This document shows positions 7,672 through 16,288 of a DNA stretch of 64,000 bases, in pieces. Under the pieces are notes generated by a model that worked only from the letters and a program-made list of their open reading frames with translations, was not told the origin of the DNA and searched no databases. This DNA is from Acetoanaerobium pronyense. GTDB taxonomy: Bacteria > Bacillota > Clostridia > Peptostreptococcales > Filifactoraceae. Location of the stretch: positions 1-64,000 of the forward strand of contig NZ_JAGGLI010000012.1 in NCBI RefSeq assembly GCF_017874355.1. Reading direction: 5' to 3'. The first letter of the stretch is position 1; each line of letters begins with the position of its first letter. The translations under genes and the position numbers were made by a program.

Positions 7672-9096
7672 TTACATTACTGGAGATAAAAGCCTACATA
7701 TAGATTCTCCTGCTTTTTGTAAAAATCCTCTTCTCATAAATTCATCATACTTTATTTCGTCAGATAATTCCATGTCTTTTCTAAAAATTTCTCCGTACTT
7801 TCTAGAAGATTCAGTATCGTATATAAAAGCATTCACTTCAAAATTAAGGCTAAAGCTTCTTATATCTATATTTGTTGTTCCAATAGAAAGTACTGCATCA
7901 TCTATAACTAAAGTTTTGGCATGTAAAAATCCTCTATAGGTGTATACTTTAATTCCACATTTAAGTAAATATTCAACATAGGAAATACTACCCATATAAA
8001 CAAATTTTTTGTCTGGTATTTTAGGTATCATTATTCTAACATCCACACCTGACATAGCTGATATTTTTAATGCCTCTAAAAAGGCGTCATCCGGTATAAA
8101 ATATGGTGTTTGAATATATACATAATCCCTTGCTTCATTTATCATCTTAATATATCCATATTTCACCTGTTCATCTAATGAATCTGGTCCACTTGAAACT
8201 ATTTGGACTCCAATATCACCTGCTGGTTTTTTTATTTCAGGATAGTGTCTTTCTAGGGAGTAATCTGCCCCCTTAAAGGAATGCCTAAAATCCATCATAA
8301 ATCTAAGCTCTAGAGCATAAACACTACTGCCTTCAAGTTTAAGGTGTGTATCTCTCCATGGGCTCATTTTTTTGTTTTTTCCAAGATATTCATCACCTAT
8401 ATTAATCCCACCTACATATCCTATATTTCCATCTATAACAACTATTTTCCTATGATTTCTATAGTTGGCTCTCCATATCTTTCCTTGAAAAAATCTGCTT
8501 ACATTTCCTCCAGAGTCTATTAATGGCTGAAATATTTTATATGAGGTTCCAAAGCTTCCAATTGGGTCATAAAGAAGATTGACCTCTACTCCTTCCTTAG
8601 CTTTTTGAGATAGCGCTTTTATTATTTCATTGGAAATTTCGTCATTTCTTATTATAAAATACGCAATATGTATATATTTCTTTGCATTTTTTATATCATT
8701 TAATAAGTTCTCGAATTTGGTTTTAGCATCTGTAAATATTTTTATTTTATTGTCTTGGCTAAAAGGAGCATTATCAGAAACCAAATTCATAGTAACAATA
8801 CTTTTGTATTTTTCAATATTTTTATCTTTAAACTTTATTTCCTTATTTTCAAGACTTTTCCTTTGACTTGATACAAATTCTCTAAGCTTTCTATCCTCAT
8901 CTTCTTTTAACTCGAAGAGTTTTTTTCTGCTGAGATTTTGACCTAACAGAAGATATAATAAAAATCCTACTACAGGTAAAAATGTAACTGCAAAAATCCA
9001 TGCTATTGTATTGATTGGTCTTTTTCGTTCAATAAAAATAAGTGTAATTATTAGAATCATGTTTATAATAAGTGCAATATTGATTTCAAATGCCAT
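7672..9096 (-). CDS. cls: cardiolipin synthase (phospholipase D superfamily)
   Basis: The 474-residue protein has two N-terminal membrane helices (residues ~8-25 and 30-52), a linker, and two phospholipase D HKD motifs: H215-K217-D222 in YRNHRKIVVIDG and H392-K394-D399 in FLHAKTLVIDD. This is the bacterial cardiolipin synthase (ClsA-type) layout: condensation of two phosphatidylglycerol molecules to cardiolipin plus glycerol at the membrane. Length is normal for the family. An AGGAGAGAAG ribosome binding site precedes the ATG. The Rrf2 gene follows after 49 bases and may share the transcript. Confidence 0.9.
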   Translation of the reverse strand: MAFEINIALIINMILIITLIFIERKRPINTIAWIFAVTFLPVVGFLLYLLLGQNLSRKKLFELKEDEDRKLREFVSSQRKSLENKEIKFKDKNIEKYKSIVTMNLVSDNAPFSQDNKIKIFTDAKTKFENLLNDIKNAKKYIHIAYFIIRNDEISNEIIKALSQKAKEGVEVNLLYDPIGSFGTSYKIFQPLIDSGGNVSRFFQGKIWRANYRNHRKIVVIDGNIGYVGGINIGDEYLGKNKKMSPWRDTHLKLEGSSVYALELRFMMDFRHSFKGADYSLERHYPEIKKPAGDIGVQIVSSGPDSLDEQVKYGYIKMINEARDYVYIQTPYFIPDDAFLEALKISAMSGVDVRIMIPKIPDKKFVYMGSISYVEYLLKCGIKVYTYRGFLHAKTLVIDDAVLSIGTTNIDIRSFSLNFEVNAFIYDTESSRKYGEIFRKDMELSDEIKYDEFMRRGFLQKAGESICRLLSPVM

Positions 9097-9229
9097 AGCT
9101 TCTTCTCTCCTTTCTTTATTTAAGCAATGTAGTATATATATTATCCTCTAATATTTATTATTACTCAATATATTTAGAAACTTAAGCAATTTTTCATTTT
9201 ATTCTAATTTAAAATATAATATTTCAGAA

Positions 9230-9257
9230 AAAAAAATCGGGCAAATGCCCGATTTTT
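9230..9257. terminator. terminator
   Basis: AAAAATCGGGC pairs with GCCCGATTTTT around an AAAT loop, with flanking A and T runs. It lies behind the acetate transporter gene (minus strand). Confidence 0.85.
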
Positions 9258-9291
9258 ATATATTTAAGTTATTTAAATGTATGTTTAGTTT

Positions 9292-9942
9292 CTATGCTGC
9301 TTTGTTAGAAACAGCAGAAGCATTTTGTTTTTTGAATATTCCCATAGGCTTTCCAAGTGGAAGGAACTCTCTTCCAAAGTGACCATTTGCTAAATGAGCT
9401 ATCGCACCGTAAAATCCTAGTATTGATATTATAAGCTCTGTCCATGCAGCCATCATGTGCATAGTATGAGTCATAATCCCAAGTGTAGATAATGTAAGTC
9501 CTAAAAATAGGAAATCTATAAAAACAAGTATTATAAATAAGTGCTTATTTGTTTCTGTCGCTACGAGTGTAGCGCCAAGACTGAATATCAAATACCCTAA
9601 AAATGCAAATCCAAGCTGGCGTACGTCAGCGTTTTTAGCCATAGCTTCGCCAAACATTCCGTTTTGTATCATCCATGTCATAGCAACTGATAACCAAAAG
9701 AGTCCATAAGCTCCAAAGACTGTAGTACCAAAAACATTATTTTTTTGAGCATCCTTTACAGCTGCAAAAAGCTGTGCGATTGCTCCAAGAAAAATAGCCC
9801 AAGGTATAATTAGTGCAGACCCTTCTGTAATTCCTAATTTTTGTGATGCCGCAACTAAGGTTACCATAGCAAGCCCAAACTGACCTAATGCAGTAGGATC
9901 CGCTGTTACAATTTTACTTTCTGACACCTGACTTGTTTCCAT
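9292..9942 (-). CDS. GPR1/FUN34/YaaH (SatP) family acetate/succinate transporter
   Basis: The ~216-residue protein has six membrane helices and begins with the family signature region ADPTALGQFGLAMVTLV (canonically NPxPLGL), followed by the conserved pattern of small and aromatic residues of SatP-like acetate channels. It likely moves acetate or a related monocarboxylate across the membrane, fitting a fermentative anaerobe. An in-frame TTG exists at 9954, but GGAGG overlaps that region and sits at proper distance from the ATG at 9942, so 9942 is used. It is a single gene with its own terminator. Confidence 0.85.
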   Translation of the reverse strand: METSQVSESKIVTADPTALGQFGLAMVTLVAASQKLGITEGSALIIPWAIFLGAIAQLFAAVKDAQKNNVFGTTVFGAYGLFWLSVAMTWMIQNGMFGEAMAKNADVRQLGFAFLGYLIFSLGATLVATETNKHLFIILVFIDFLFLGLTLSTLGIMTHTMHMMAAWTELIISILGFYGAIAHLANGHFGREFLPLGKPMGIFKKQNASAVSNKAA

Positions 9943-10027
9943 TTCATCCTCCAAGATTTGATAAAATAATTAAACACCCGTCTTCTAAAGTATCAAATTG
10001 TAAACTTATTGTCAACATATTTTTGAT

Positions 10028-11026
10028 TTATTCCCCCAATTTCATATCTCCTTTTTTTATGTATCCTTTTTTCTCCATGAATCTACAGATAAAATAAGAT
10101 ATAATTCCTGGAAGGATAAAATGAAGGAGAGCTATACCCATTAAAGCTGAAGATCCCATAGCATCGATTGTAGAGAACTGTCCCACAAGCCCACTAGTTC
10201 CCATTCCAGCTCCAACGCTTGTTGCCCTCATCTTAAAAATTGTAGTTCCAATAGGTCCAAGTATTGCACTTGATATAATGGGTGGAATCCAAATCAGAGG
10301 ATTTTTAATGATGTTTGAAATCTGAAGCATTGATGTCCCTAGCCCTTGAGAAATAAGTCCTCCCATTTTATTTTCTCTATATGACATCACAGCAAATCCA
10401 ACCATCTGACTACAGCATCCTATAAGTGCTGCCCCTGCTGCTAGTCCTTCAAGTCCTAATGAGATAGATATTGCTGCAGAGCTTATAGGAAGAGTAAGTA
10501 TCATTCCCATTACTATAGAAAGTACTATTCCCATAGGTATAGGTTGAAGCTCTGTTGCCAGATTGATAAACGCTCCAATATTTTTCATTATAACTGAAAC
10601 AAAAGGTCCTACAATGATTCCAGCAAGTCCTCCAGCTATTATTGTAGTTGCTGGTACAAGGACTATATCAACTTTAGTCTTTCCTGCTATTCTTCTTCCT
10701 ATCTCAGCTCCTGCAAGTGAAGCTATAAATGCACCTACAGGTTCACCAACAGCAAGAGTCGCTCCAACATCTGTTATCATAATGCTTCCAGCTCCTATTG
10801 CACCTGTAGCTAAAGATGCAAATACTACAAGAGGGCCTGCACCAATTGAATTTGCTACCGCTGCACCTATAGCTGGTCCCATAAGAAGCTGAGCTGTCCT
10901 TCCAAATGTTGAAAGCTGAGATATGGAGCTTATATCTCCTATTTGTTTGAGAATCAGCCCTATTATTAAAGAAGCAAATAACCCAAAAGCCATCCCATTT
11001 AATGTTTTAACAAAATAATTTTTCAC
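10028..11026 (-). CDS. PTS_EIIC_2/PfoR-type membrane permease, candidate niacin transporter
   Basis: The 332-residue protein has about nine to ten membrane helices rich in Gly/Ala/Ile and matches the PTS_EIIC_2 (PfoR-like) family: LIIGLILKQIGD, GPAIGAAVANSIGAGPLVVFASL, and VGEPVGAF near residue 93. No IIA or IIB domain or gene is nearby, so a sugar PTS role is doubtful. A consensus promoter (11081-11109) and a NiaR-like operator (11055-11073) lie directly upstream, and the repressor gene niaR is next door, so uptake of nicotinate or a related pyridine is my inference. The start is GTG at 11026, nine bases after GGAGG; the nearby ATG at 11034 runs into a stop. Confidence 0.75.
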   Translation of the reverse strand: MKNYFVKTLNGMAFGLFASLIIGLILKQIGDISSISQLSTFGRTAQLLMGPAIGAAVANSIGAGPLVVFASLATGAIGAGSIMITDVGATLAVGEPVGAFIASLAGAEIGRRIAGKTKVDIVLVPATTIIAGGLAGIIVGPFVSVIMKNIGAFINLATELQPIPMGIVLSIVMGMILTLPISSAAISISLGLEGLAAGAALIGCCSQMVGFAVMSYRENKMGGLISQGLGTSMLQISNIIKNPLIWIPPIISSAILGPIGTTIFKMRATSVGAGMGTSGLVGQFSTIDAMGSSALMGIALLHFILPGIISYFICRFMEKKGYIKKGDMKLGE

Positions 11027-11054
11027 TTATTCATACCTCCATAGAAGTGTATAT

Positions 11055-11073
11055 TCAGGTGTCTTGTCACCCT
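11055..11073 (-). promoter_or_regulatory. predicted NiaR operator ahead of the PTS_EIIC_2 gene
   Basis: The plus strand reads CAGGTGTCTTGTCACC, with half sites AGGTG and CACCT/CACCC around TCTTGT. It closely resembles the NiaR/YrxA box as I remember it (AGGTGTCTTGACAC-like). It sits just downstream of the -10 element at 11081, where a repressor would block transcription, and next to the niaR gene. Confidence 0.6.
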
Positions 11074-11080
11074 AAGTGGT

Positions 11081-11109
11081 AGTATACTACTTTATTCTGT
11101 TTCAATCAA
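11081..11109 (-). promoter_or_regulatory. sigma-A type promoter for the PTS_EIIC_2 gene
   Basis: On the minus strand, TTGATT (11104-11109) and TATACT (11081-11086) are 17 bases apart. The promoter lies across the 3' end of niaR and points at the permease gene, so that gene can be transcribed on its own. Confidence 0.6.
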
Positions 11110-11613
11110 GTATCCTTTTTCTTTTAAATTCCTTATTATGTCATTCATATCTTCTTCGCTGTCTGCTTCTATAGTATGAAAATGAATCCCATCAGTAATT
11201 TGGGAAAGGGGCTTGGATGTACTTTTCTTGAGATTTTTCACAAGATTTTTCACTTCTTTTCTAGATGAGAGGTTTAGAATTACTTTTATATCGCCATAGA
11301 CCTCATGCTCTACAATAACATCAAGGACCTTTCCGCCATTATCTATAATGATATTTAATTCTTCTTCAAGCTCTTTTAACTTTCCATGCTTTGAAGCAAT
11401 TACCTTTCGATATGAATTTTGATTCTCCTCTGATATCATATATCCTTGGGGAGTAGCGATTATATTTATGCCTTTAGCTCTAAGTATAGCTATATCTTGT
11501 ACTATAACCTGTCTACTCACATCAAACTCTTTTGCAAGTTCTGATCCACTAATATATTTTACTGCTTCCTTGAGTCTTTTTTCTATTTCTATTCGTCTTA
11601 GATTCGTCTGCAT
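11092..11613 (-). CDS. niaR: niacin-responsive transcriptional repressor NiaR (3H domain)
   Basis: The 173-residue protein has an N-terminal HTH_11 winged helix (residues ~5-60, ISGSELAKEFDVSRQVIVQDIAIL) and a C-terminal 3H domain. Histidines 76, 144 and 146 plus glutamate 84 occupy positions that match the metal site described for the Thermotoga homologue TM1602. NiaR represses NAD synthesis and niacin uptake genes with nicotinate as co-repressor. A GGAGG ribosome binding site precedes the ATG. The downstream permease gene has its own promoter with a NiaR-like box. No nadABC genes are in the window. Confidence 0.9.
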   Translation of the reverse strand: MQTNLRRIEIEKRLKEAVKYISGSELAKEFDVSRQVIVQDIAILRAKGINIIATPQGYMISEENQNSYRKVIASKHGKLKELEEELNIIIDNGGKVLDVIVEHEVYGDIKVILNLSSRKEVKNLVKNLKKSTSKPLSQITDGIHFHTIEADSEEDMNDIIRNLKEKGYLIETE

Positions 11614-11731
11614 AAATAAACCTCCAGATTCTATATAATTAAATCAATTTTCTTATATATTATTTTTACCATATAAAACTGATTGTATACCACTATATTT
11701 CGGTAAATATTTAATAAAGGAGGGGGATTTA

Positions 11732-12112
11732 ATGCAAAATAATTATGATGGATTAATCGTATTTCTTGGAACTATGGATCTTGAGGCAACCGACAGATTT
11801 TATAAAGAAGTCCTAGGTCTTACTTTATACAAAGACCAAGGTCTGTGTAAGATTTATGACGTTCCCGGAGGAGGAAAGATAGGTTTTTGTTCTCATCTTT
11901 CAATATGCAAATCTAGTGATGAACCTATTATTACCCTTGTGACCAAAGATGTGGACTTAGCTTATGTTAATCTTACAACAAGTGGAATGCATCCTCATGG
12001 AGAGCCTCAAGTAAATACTCAGTTCAATATTAAAAACTTTTTTACAACAGACCCTAACGGATATATCGTAGAGATTCAATCTTTTCTTGATGAAGGTGGA
12101 ATAGACATTTAG
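11732..12112 (+). CDS. VOC (glyoxalase/bleomycin resistance) family protein
   Basis: The 126-residue protein has two beta-alpha-beta-beta-beta halves of the vicinal oxygen chelate fold: LGTMDLEATDRFYKEVLGLTL at the N-terminus and DPNGYIVEIQSF at the C-terminus, the usual VOC endings with a glutamate metal ligand. Substrate cannot be told; members include glyoxalases, dioxygenases and antibiotic-binding proteins. It stands alone, with a GGAGGGGG ribosome binding site ahead of the ATG and a terminator behind, and is divergent from niaR. Confidence 0.8.
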   Translation: MQNNYDGLIVFLGTMDLEATDRFYKEVLGLTLYKDQGLCKIYDVPGGGKIGFCSHLSICKSSDEPIITLVTKDVDLAYVNLTTSGMHPHGEPQVNTQFNIKNFFTTDPNGYIVEIQSFLDEGGIDI

Positions 12113-12120
12113 AATTTAAA

Positions 12121-12201
12121 AAAGGGCTAAAGGAAAAATCCTATACTGACTCCCTAATATAATCATCAGTACAGGGAATTCATTTTTTTCCTTTGGCCCT
12201 T
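12121..12201. terminator. bidirectional terminator
   Basis: AAGGGCTAAAGGAAAAA pairs with TTTTTTTCCTTTGGCCCTT across a loop with an inner ACTGA/TCAGT hairpin. It lies between the VOC gene and the convergent receiver gene. Confidence 0.75.
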
Positions 12202-12209
12202 ATATATTT

Positions 12210-12584
12210 TTATTTTTTTATTTTTTTGAAATCCTCTATTTTATTAATCAAAAGCTGAGGATCCGACCCTTTTACAAAATAACCGTCAGCCCCTTTTTCT
12301 ATAGCTTCATTTTGGATTCCTTTATTGTCATTTCCTGAAATCATGAGAAATTTCAAATCTGAAAACTTATCTTTTATTTTTTCTAATAGCTCTATACCTG
12401 ACATTTTATCCATTAGATAATCACTTATTATAAGATCGAACTTCTTATTTTTTAGAGCTTCAAGTCCTTTTTCTCCGTCATCAACTGCCATAGATTCATA
12501 TCCTAAAGTCTGAAAAATCATCTCCAGAACTTCTATATAATCTTTATTATCATCCACTATAAGAATTCTATACTGTTCCCTCAT
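12210..12584 (-). CDS. stand-alone response regulator receiver domain
   Basis: The 124-residue protein is a single CheY-like receiver with acidic pair D11/D12, phosphoacceptor D55 (IISDYLMDKMSG), S83 in the switch position and K105. No output domain follows. The start overlaps the last 17 bases of the kinase gene, with a GGAGGATAAAT ribosome binding site inside that gene, so the two are translationally coupled and surely partners. It must act by protein contact or in a phosphorelay. Confidence 0.88.
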   Translation of the reverse strand: MREQYRILIVDDNKDYIEVLEMIFQTLGYESMAVDDGEKGLEALKNKKFDLIISDYLMDKMSGIELLEKIKDKFSDLKFLMISGNDNKGIQNEAIEKGADGYFVKGSDPQLLINKIEDFKKIKK

Positions 12585-14250
12585 ATTTATCCTCCACAGG
12601 CAATTTTACTATTACTGTTGTCCCTACTCCCTTTTCACTCTCTATATTTATCTCTCCAGACATATTAAGAATCTCGCTATAAACAATATATAACCCTAAA
12701 CCTGTTCCCTTACCTATTGGTTTTGTGGTATAAAAAGGATTAAAAATATCTTCTATAATCTCTTGGTCAATTCCTTCTCCACTATCTCTTATGCTAATAA
12801 AAATCTCTTTTTCCTCTAAAAAGAATTCTATGTCTATTTTTCCTTGTTTAGAAATAGCATACATACTGTTGTTTAATATATTATTAAATATATGGTCCAG
12901 TACATCTTCATATGCCTTTATATAAATACTTTCATCTCCACTTACATTAAATTCGATGTCTTTTTTTTCATTTCTCAAGCTATCCATACTCTTAGATTCA
13001 ATCAGACTATCAAAGTAATTTTTAAGATTAATCTTCGTTTTCACAGAATCATTATTCCTAGAGAAGCTCAAAAGCTCATCAATTATTCCGCTAGCTTTAT
13101 CTAGCTGTTTTTCTATTGATTCAATTGACTTTATAGTCTTAGTTTCATAGTCATTATTTAATTTCATCAAATAAGTATAATTCCTTATAACTCCAATTGG
13201 ATTTCTCATTTCATGGGATATTCCAGCTGCAAGCTGTCCTATCGCCGCCATTTTTTGAGCTTGAAATATATCTTTTTCTTTTTTAAGAAGCTCATCTGTC
13301 TTTTCTCTAACCTTAAGCTGAAGCTCTTTATTATTAAAATGAATTCCATAAGCAGTTAAAATTATTAAAAGTGTAAGAAGAGCTCCTAGAAAGTATCTGT
13401 TTCCATAATAATATTTTTCTTCTGTTATTGGTGTTGATATTCCAAACCATTTTTGCTGAATTTTTTCCATGCTATTTTTTGTTTTAAGACTATAAATTCC
13501 TTTATTTATAATATTAAGAAGAGTCTCCTCACCTTTTGGAAGTGCAAGCATTACAGGATGTTCGTATACTGGTGTTTCAGCTATATTGGCTTCTAAGCTT
13601 CTCTCTTGTAGAAAATAAAAAACCACAGGCTCATCCCCTATAATTAAGTCTACCTTTCCTTCCTTCAATAGCTCTACTGATTCACCTAAATCTTTGGTAT
13701 ATATATAGTTTATATCTGTATAATTAGTTTTTAAGTATTCCTCTGCATAATCCCCTTTTTGAACTGCAATTGTTGAAGAACTGATGTCATCTGCACTTTC
13801 ATATGCATAATCAGTATAAGCAAACACGCCTCTAAGATTATATATAGGAATCGAAAAAATAAGATTTTTTCTTCTTTCCTGACTTGAAAACATATCGCAT
13901 ATATCAGTTTCCTTGTTGACGAGTGCCTCTATCGCTTCTTCCCAGGGGAGAGGTCTATACTCTATTGTAGATTCGATTTCTACAGACAGAAGGTTAATAT
14001 AATCTATTACTATTCCCTTATACTGATTATCTACAGGATCTACAAATCTAAGAGGCGGCGCATTTTTATCTGCTCCATATACTATACTTCCATGCTCTTG
14101 AAGATACTCTATTTCCTTTTGAGTAATTCCTTTTGAGTGTCTCATATATTCAACTATAGATACTCCCGTATTCAAAAGTCCCAAAAACATCCACAGTGTT
14201 GGTACGGAAAGAAAAAAAATAAAAGCTAATATAATAATTCTTTTTTTCAA
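12568..14250 (-). CDS. sensor histidine kinase with extracellular substrate-binding (SBP_bac_3) domain
   Basis: Domain order in 560 residues: signal anchor (~1-26), SBP_bac_3 domain (~48-272, starting YGADKNAPPLRF), transmembrane helix (~285-305), short coiled coil, HisKA with phosphoacceptor H346 in GISHEMRNPIG, and a HATPase_c domain with N, G1 (DSGEGID) and G2 (GKGTGLGLYIV) boxes. The outside domain belongs to the family binding amino acids and other polar solutes, so the kinase likely senses such a ligand. The start is TTG at 14250 behind AAGGAAGA. It is paired with the downstream receiver, which overlaps it by 17 bases. Confidence 0.88.
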   Translation of the reverse strand: MKKRIIILAFIFFLSVPTLWMFLGLLNTGVSIVEYMRHSKGITQKEIEYLQEHGSIVYGADKNAPPLRFVDPVDNQYKGIVIDYINLLSVEIESTIEYRPLPWEEAIEALVNKETDICDMFSSQERRKNLIFSIPIYNLRGVFAYTDYAYESADDISSSTIAVQKGDYAEEYLKTNYTDINYIYTKDLGESVELLKEGKVDLIIGDEPVVFYFLQERSLEANIAETPVYEHPVMLALPKGEETLLNIINKGIYSLKTKNSMEKIQQKWFGISTPITEEKYYYGNRYFLGALLTLLIILTAYGIHFNNKELQLKVREKTDELLKKEKDIFQAQKMAAIGQLAAGISHEMRNPIGVIRNYTYLMKLNNDYETKTIKSIESIEKQLDKASGIIDELLSFSRNNDSVKTKINLKNYFDSLIESKSMDSLRNEKKDIEFNVSGDESIYIKAYEDVLDHIFNNILNNSMYAISKQGKIDIEFFLEEKEIFISIRDSGEGIDQEIIEDIFNPFYTTKPIGKGTGLGLYIVYSEILNMSGEINIESEKGVGTTVIVKLPVEDKYEGTV

Positions 14251-14330
14251 ATCAATCTTCCTTTTCTTAGCAATTAATATTAATTGCTCTAAGTCTTATT
14301 CACTATATTATAGTATATAATTAATACTTA

Positions 14331-15632
14331 TTATCCTCTTTTTGAGAAAATACTATATATTTCTTCCCTTTCAGATTTAATCATTTCATAATCTATTCCT
14401 TTTCTCAAATTAGGCTCAATCTTATCCATAATATAGTTAACAAATTTTAATGTAATTACTCTATTCTCTTTTGAAGCTTTTTCCATAACGAATCTTAAAG
14501 ATTTTAATATAGATAGAACTACTGATATATCTCCATTTCCATAATAAATTATTTGATAGAAAGTAAAGTATAGTTCTTTATTAAAATCTATCGCTTCAAA
14601 GATAGCTCTACCTTCTTTATTATCATCTTCGAATACCAAGTACCCTTTTTCTAAATCAGAAAGTTTCCCTAAAATCACCCCCAGCATAAGTATGCAATGA
14701 TTAGCAGTGTTGGGGTCATTAATTCCAGGAGAAATTGCCCTTAGAGCGATTTCTACAATTTTTTGTATAGAAAAATTAAAGTCCTGTAGGTCAGTTTTTT
14801 CACTTCCAATAGTTATAAATGAGAGCACTTGATTAATATTTTTTTCTTCAAATTTAGAGATTTCTTTCACATGAATAGACATTATCTGTGTGTCATCAGT
14901 AATAAATTGTCCAATTACTTTTTCTAAAATTATAGTACTTTTTGTTTCCTGTGCAACTTCATATATACCCTCATAGTCTATAAGCTGAATATATCCATTT
15001 TCTTTACTTGTAATACTTAAAACTACTCCATATTCATAAATATCTAATTCCCTTGTGATTCCCCATTTATTTACCATGTTTTTATATTCGCTAACCTTTT
15101 CAAATGAGCTTTCATTAAGCCTTTGTATAAGGTTACTTGCCTGTATATAATTGCCCACATGGTGAACGAAAACCGCAAAATAAACCAAGCAAATTATCGC
15201 ATATATTACCCCAATTGTTGCAGATATTACCATCATTTCAGAGAGAGATTGTCTCATAAACAATAATGAAAATATGGAGTATACAAAGCCTCCCATAAAT
15301 ACTCCTAATATCTGCATTGTAATTTTATTCGTTAAAAAATTTTCCACTGTCCGAGGAGAAAATTGTGAGGAATACATTGTAAGTACCACCATAGTTGTTG
15401 AAAAGGTAAATATGGTCATAGAAAGAAGTGCTCCTGCGATAGTAGCTAATACAGTTTCAGCTAAATCTACAGATGTAAAAAAAATTTCAGGCATATAATT
15501 TTCTATATCCAAAATCCATCTAGAATCCAGAGTTATAATAAAAATGGAAAGAATAAGAGAAGTTATACTATAAAAAATTGGATATACCCATATACTTTTT
15601 CTAAGCTTTAACAGCCATCTCATTAACCTCAT
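14331..15632 (-). CDS. DUF2254 family membrane protein
   Basis: The 433-residue protein has about four membrane helices in its first ~170 residues and a soluble remainder. Features of DUF2254 include the N-terminal WLLKLRKSIWVYPIFYS region, the serine/threonine-rich STTMVVLTMYSSQFSPR segment near residue 85 and the RAISPGINDPNTA motif near residue 310. Function unknown; the layout suggests a channel or integral membrane regulator. A GGAGGG ribosome binding site lies eight bases before the ATG. Confidence 0.8.
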   Translation of the reverse strand: MRLMRWLLKLRKSIWVYPIFYSITSLILSIFIITLDSRWILDIENYMPEIFFTSVDLAETVLATIAGALLSMTIFTFSTTMVVLTMYSSQFSPRTVENFLTNKITMQILGVFMGGFVYSIFSLLFMRQSLSEMMVISATIGVIYAIICLVYFAVFVHHVGNYIQASNLIQRLNESSFEKVSEYKNMVNKWGITRELDIYEYGVVLSITSKENGYIQLIDYEGIYEVAQETKSTIILEKVIGQFITDDTQIMSIHVKEISKFEEKNINQVLSFITIGSEKTDLQDFNFSIQKIVEIALRAISPGINDPNTANHCILMLGVILGKLSDLEKGYLVFEDDNKEGRAIFEAIDFNKELYFTFYQIIYYGNGDISVVLSILKSLRFVMEKASKENRVITLKFVNYIMDKIEPNLRKGIDYEMIKSEREEIYSIFSKRG

Positions 15633-15779
15633 ATTCTCGTCCCTCCATTCATCAAGTATCTTCTCTTACTTTTATCCACAATACATAATGATTAATCACT
15701 TCTCAATATTCATTTTTCTCTTTTTCATCTTATAAATCTATGATACTATTTCATAGTAAACATTATTAGGAGGTAAGAT

Positions 15780-16193
15780 ATGAAATATAATAAACTGATT
15801 CCTGAAATCACAGTGACATCTATAGAAAAAAGCATTGAATTTTATTGTAATATACTAGGCTTTGAAAAAAAATATGTAGGAGAAGACAAAGACTTTGCCT
15901 TCATATCTTTTAATGGTTCTCAGATGCTTCTTCAGGAAAACTCGAATGAGGCTTGGAAAAAAGCTGAACTTGAGTATCCTTTTGGCCGAGGAGTAAATTT
16001 TTCAATAGAAGCCCTTTCTGTTGAAGAGCTTGTACAAAAACTAGAGGAAAAGGGTCATCCTTTACTATCAAAACTTGATGAAAAATGGTATAAAAAAGAC
16101 GGGGAACTTCATGGTGAAAAGCATTTTATGTTGATGGATCCTGATGGTTATCTTCTTAGATTTATGGAAGATTTAGGAAGCAAACCTCTTTAA
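15780..16193 (+). CDS. VOC family protein, bleomycin-resistance type
   Basis: The 137-residue protein has the bleomycin-resistance-type VOC pattern: SIEKSIEFYCNILGF, then FISFNGSQMLLQEN, and MLMDPDGYLLRFMEDLG at the end. Members bind drugs such as bleomycin or act on small substrates; which applies cannot be told. An AGGAGGTAAGAT ribosome binding site precedes the ATG. It is divergent from the DUF2254 gene and convergent with thiC across a terminator. It shares only the fold with the VOC gene at 11.7 kb. Confidence 0.8.
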   Translation: MKYNKLIPEITVTSIEKSIEFYCNILGFEKKYVGEDKDFAFISFNGSQMLLQENSNEAWKKAELEYPFGRGVNFSIEALSVEELVQKLEEKGHPLLSKLDEKWYKKDGELHGEKHFMLMDPDGYLLRFMEDLGSKPL

Positions 16194-16198
16194 TACAC

Positions 16199-16257
16199 AA
16201 AAAACTTCCAAAGTAGATAATCTAATTTTTTGACTATCTATCTTTGGAATTTTTTTA
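16199..16257. terminator. bidirectional terminator behind thiC
   Basis: AAAAACTTCCAAAGTAGATA pairs with TATCTATCTTTGGAATTTTT. T-runs on both strands serve the VOC gene and the thi operon. Confidence 0.8.
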
Positions 16258-16288
16258 TTATTGTTCTAATAGAGTTATTTTTTAAGGT

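Noticed and set aside
10028-11026. Calling the PTS_EIIC_2 protein a sugar phosphotransferase permease
   Set aside because: No IIA, IIB, HPr or sugar genes are nearby, and the regulatory context is NiaR.
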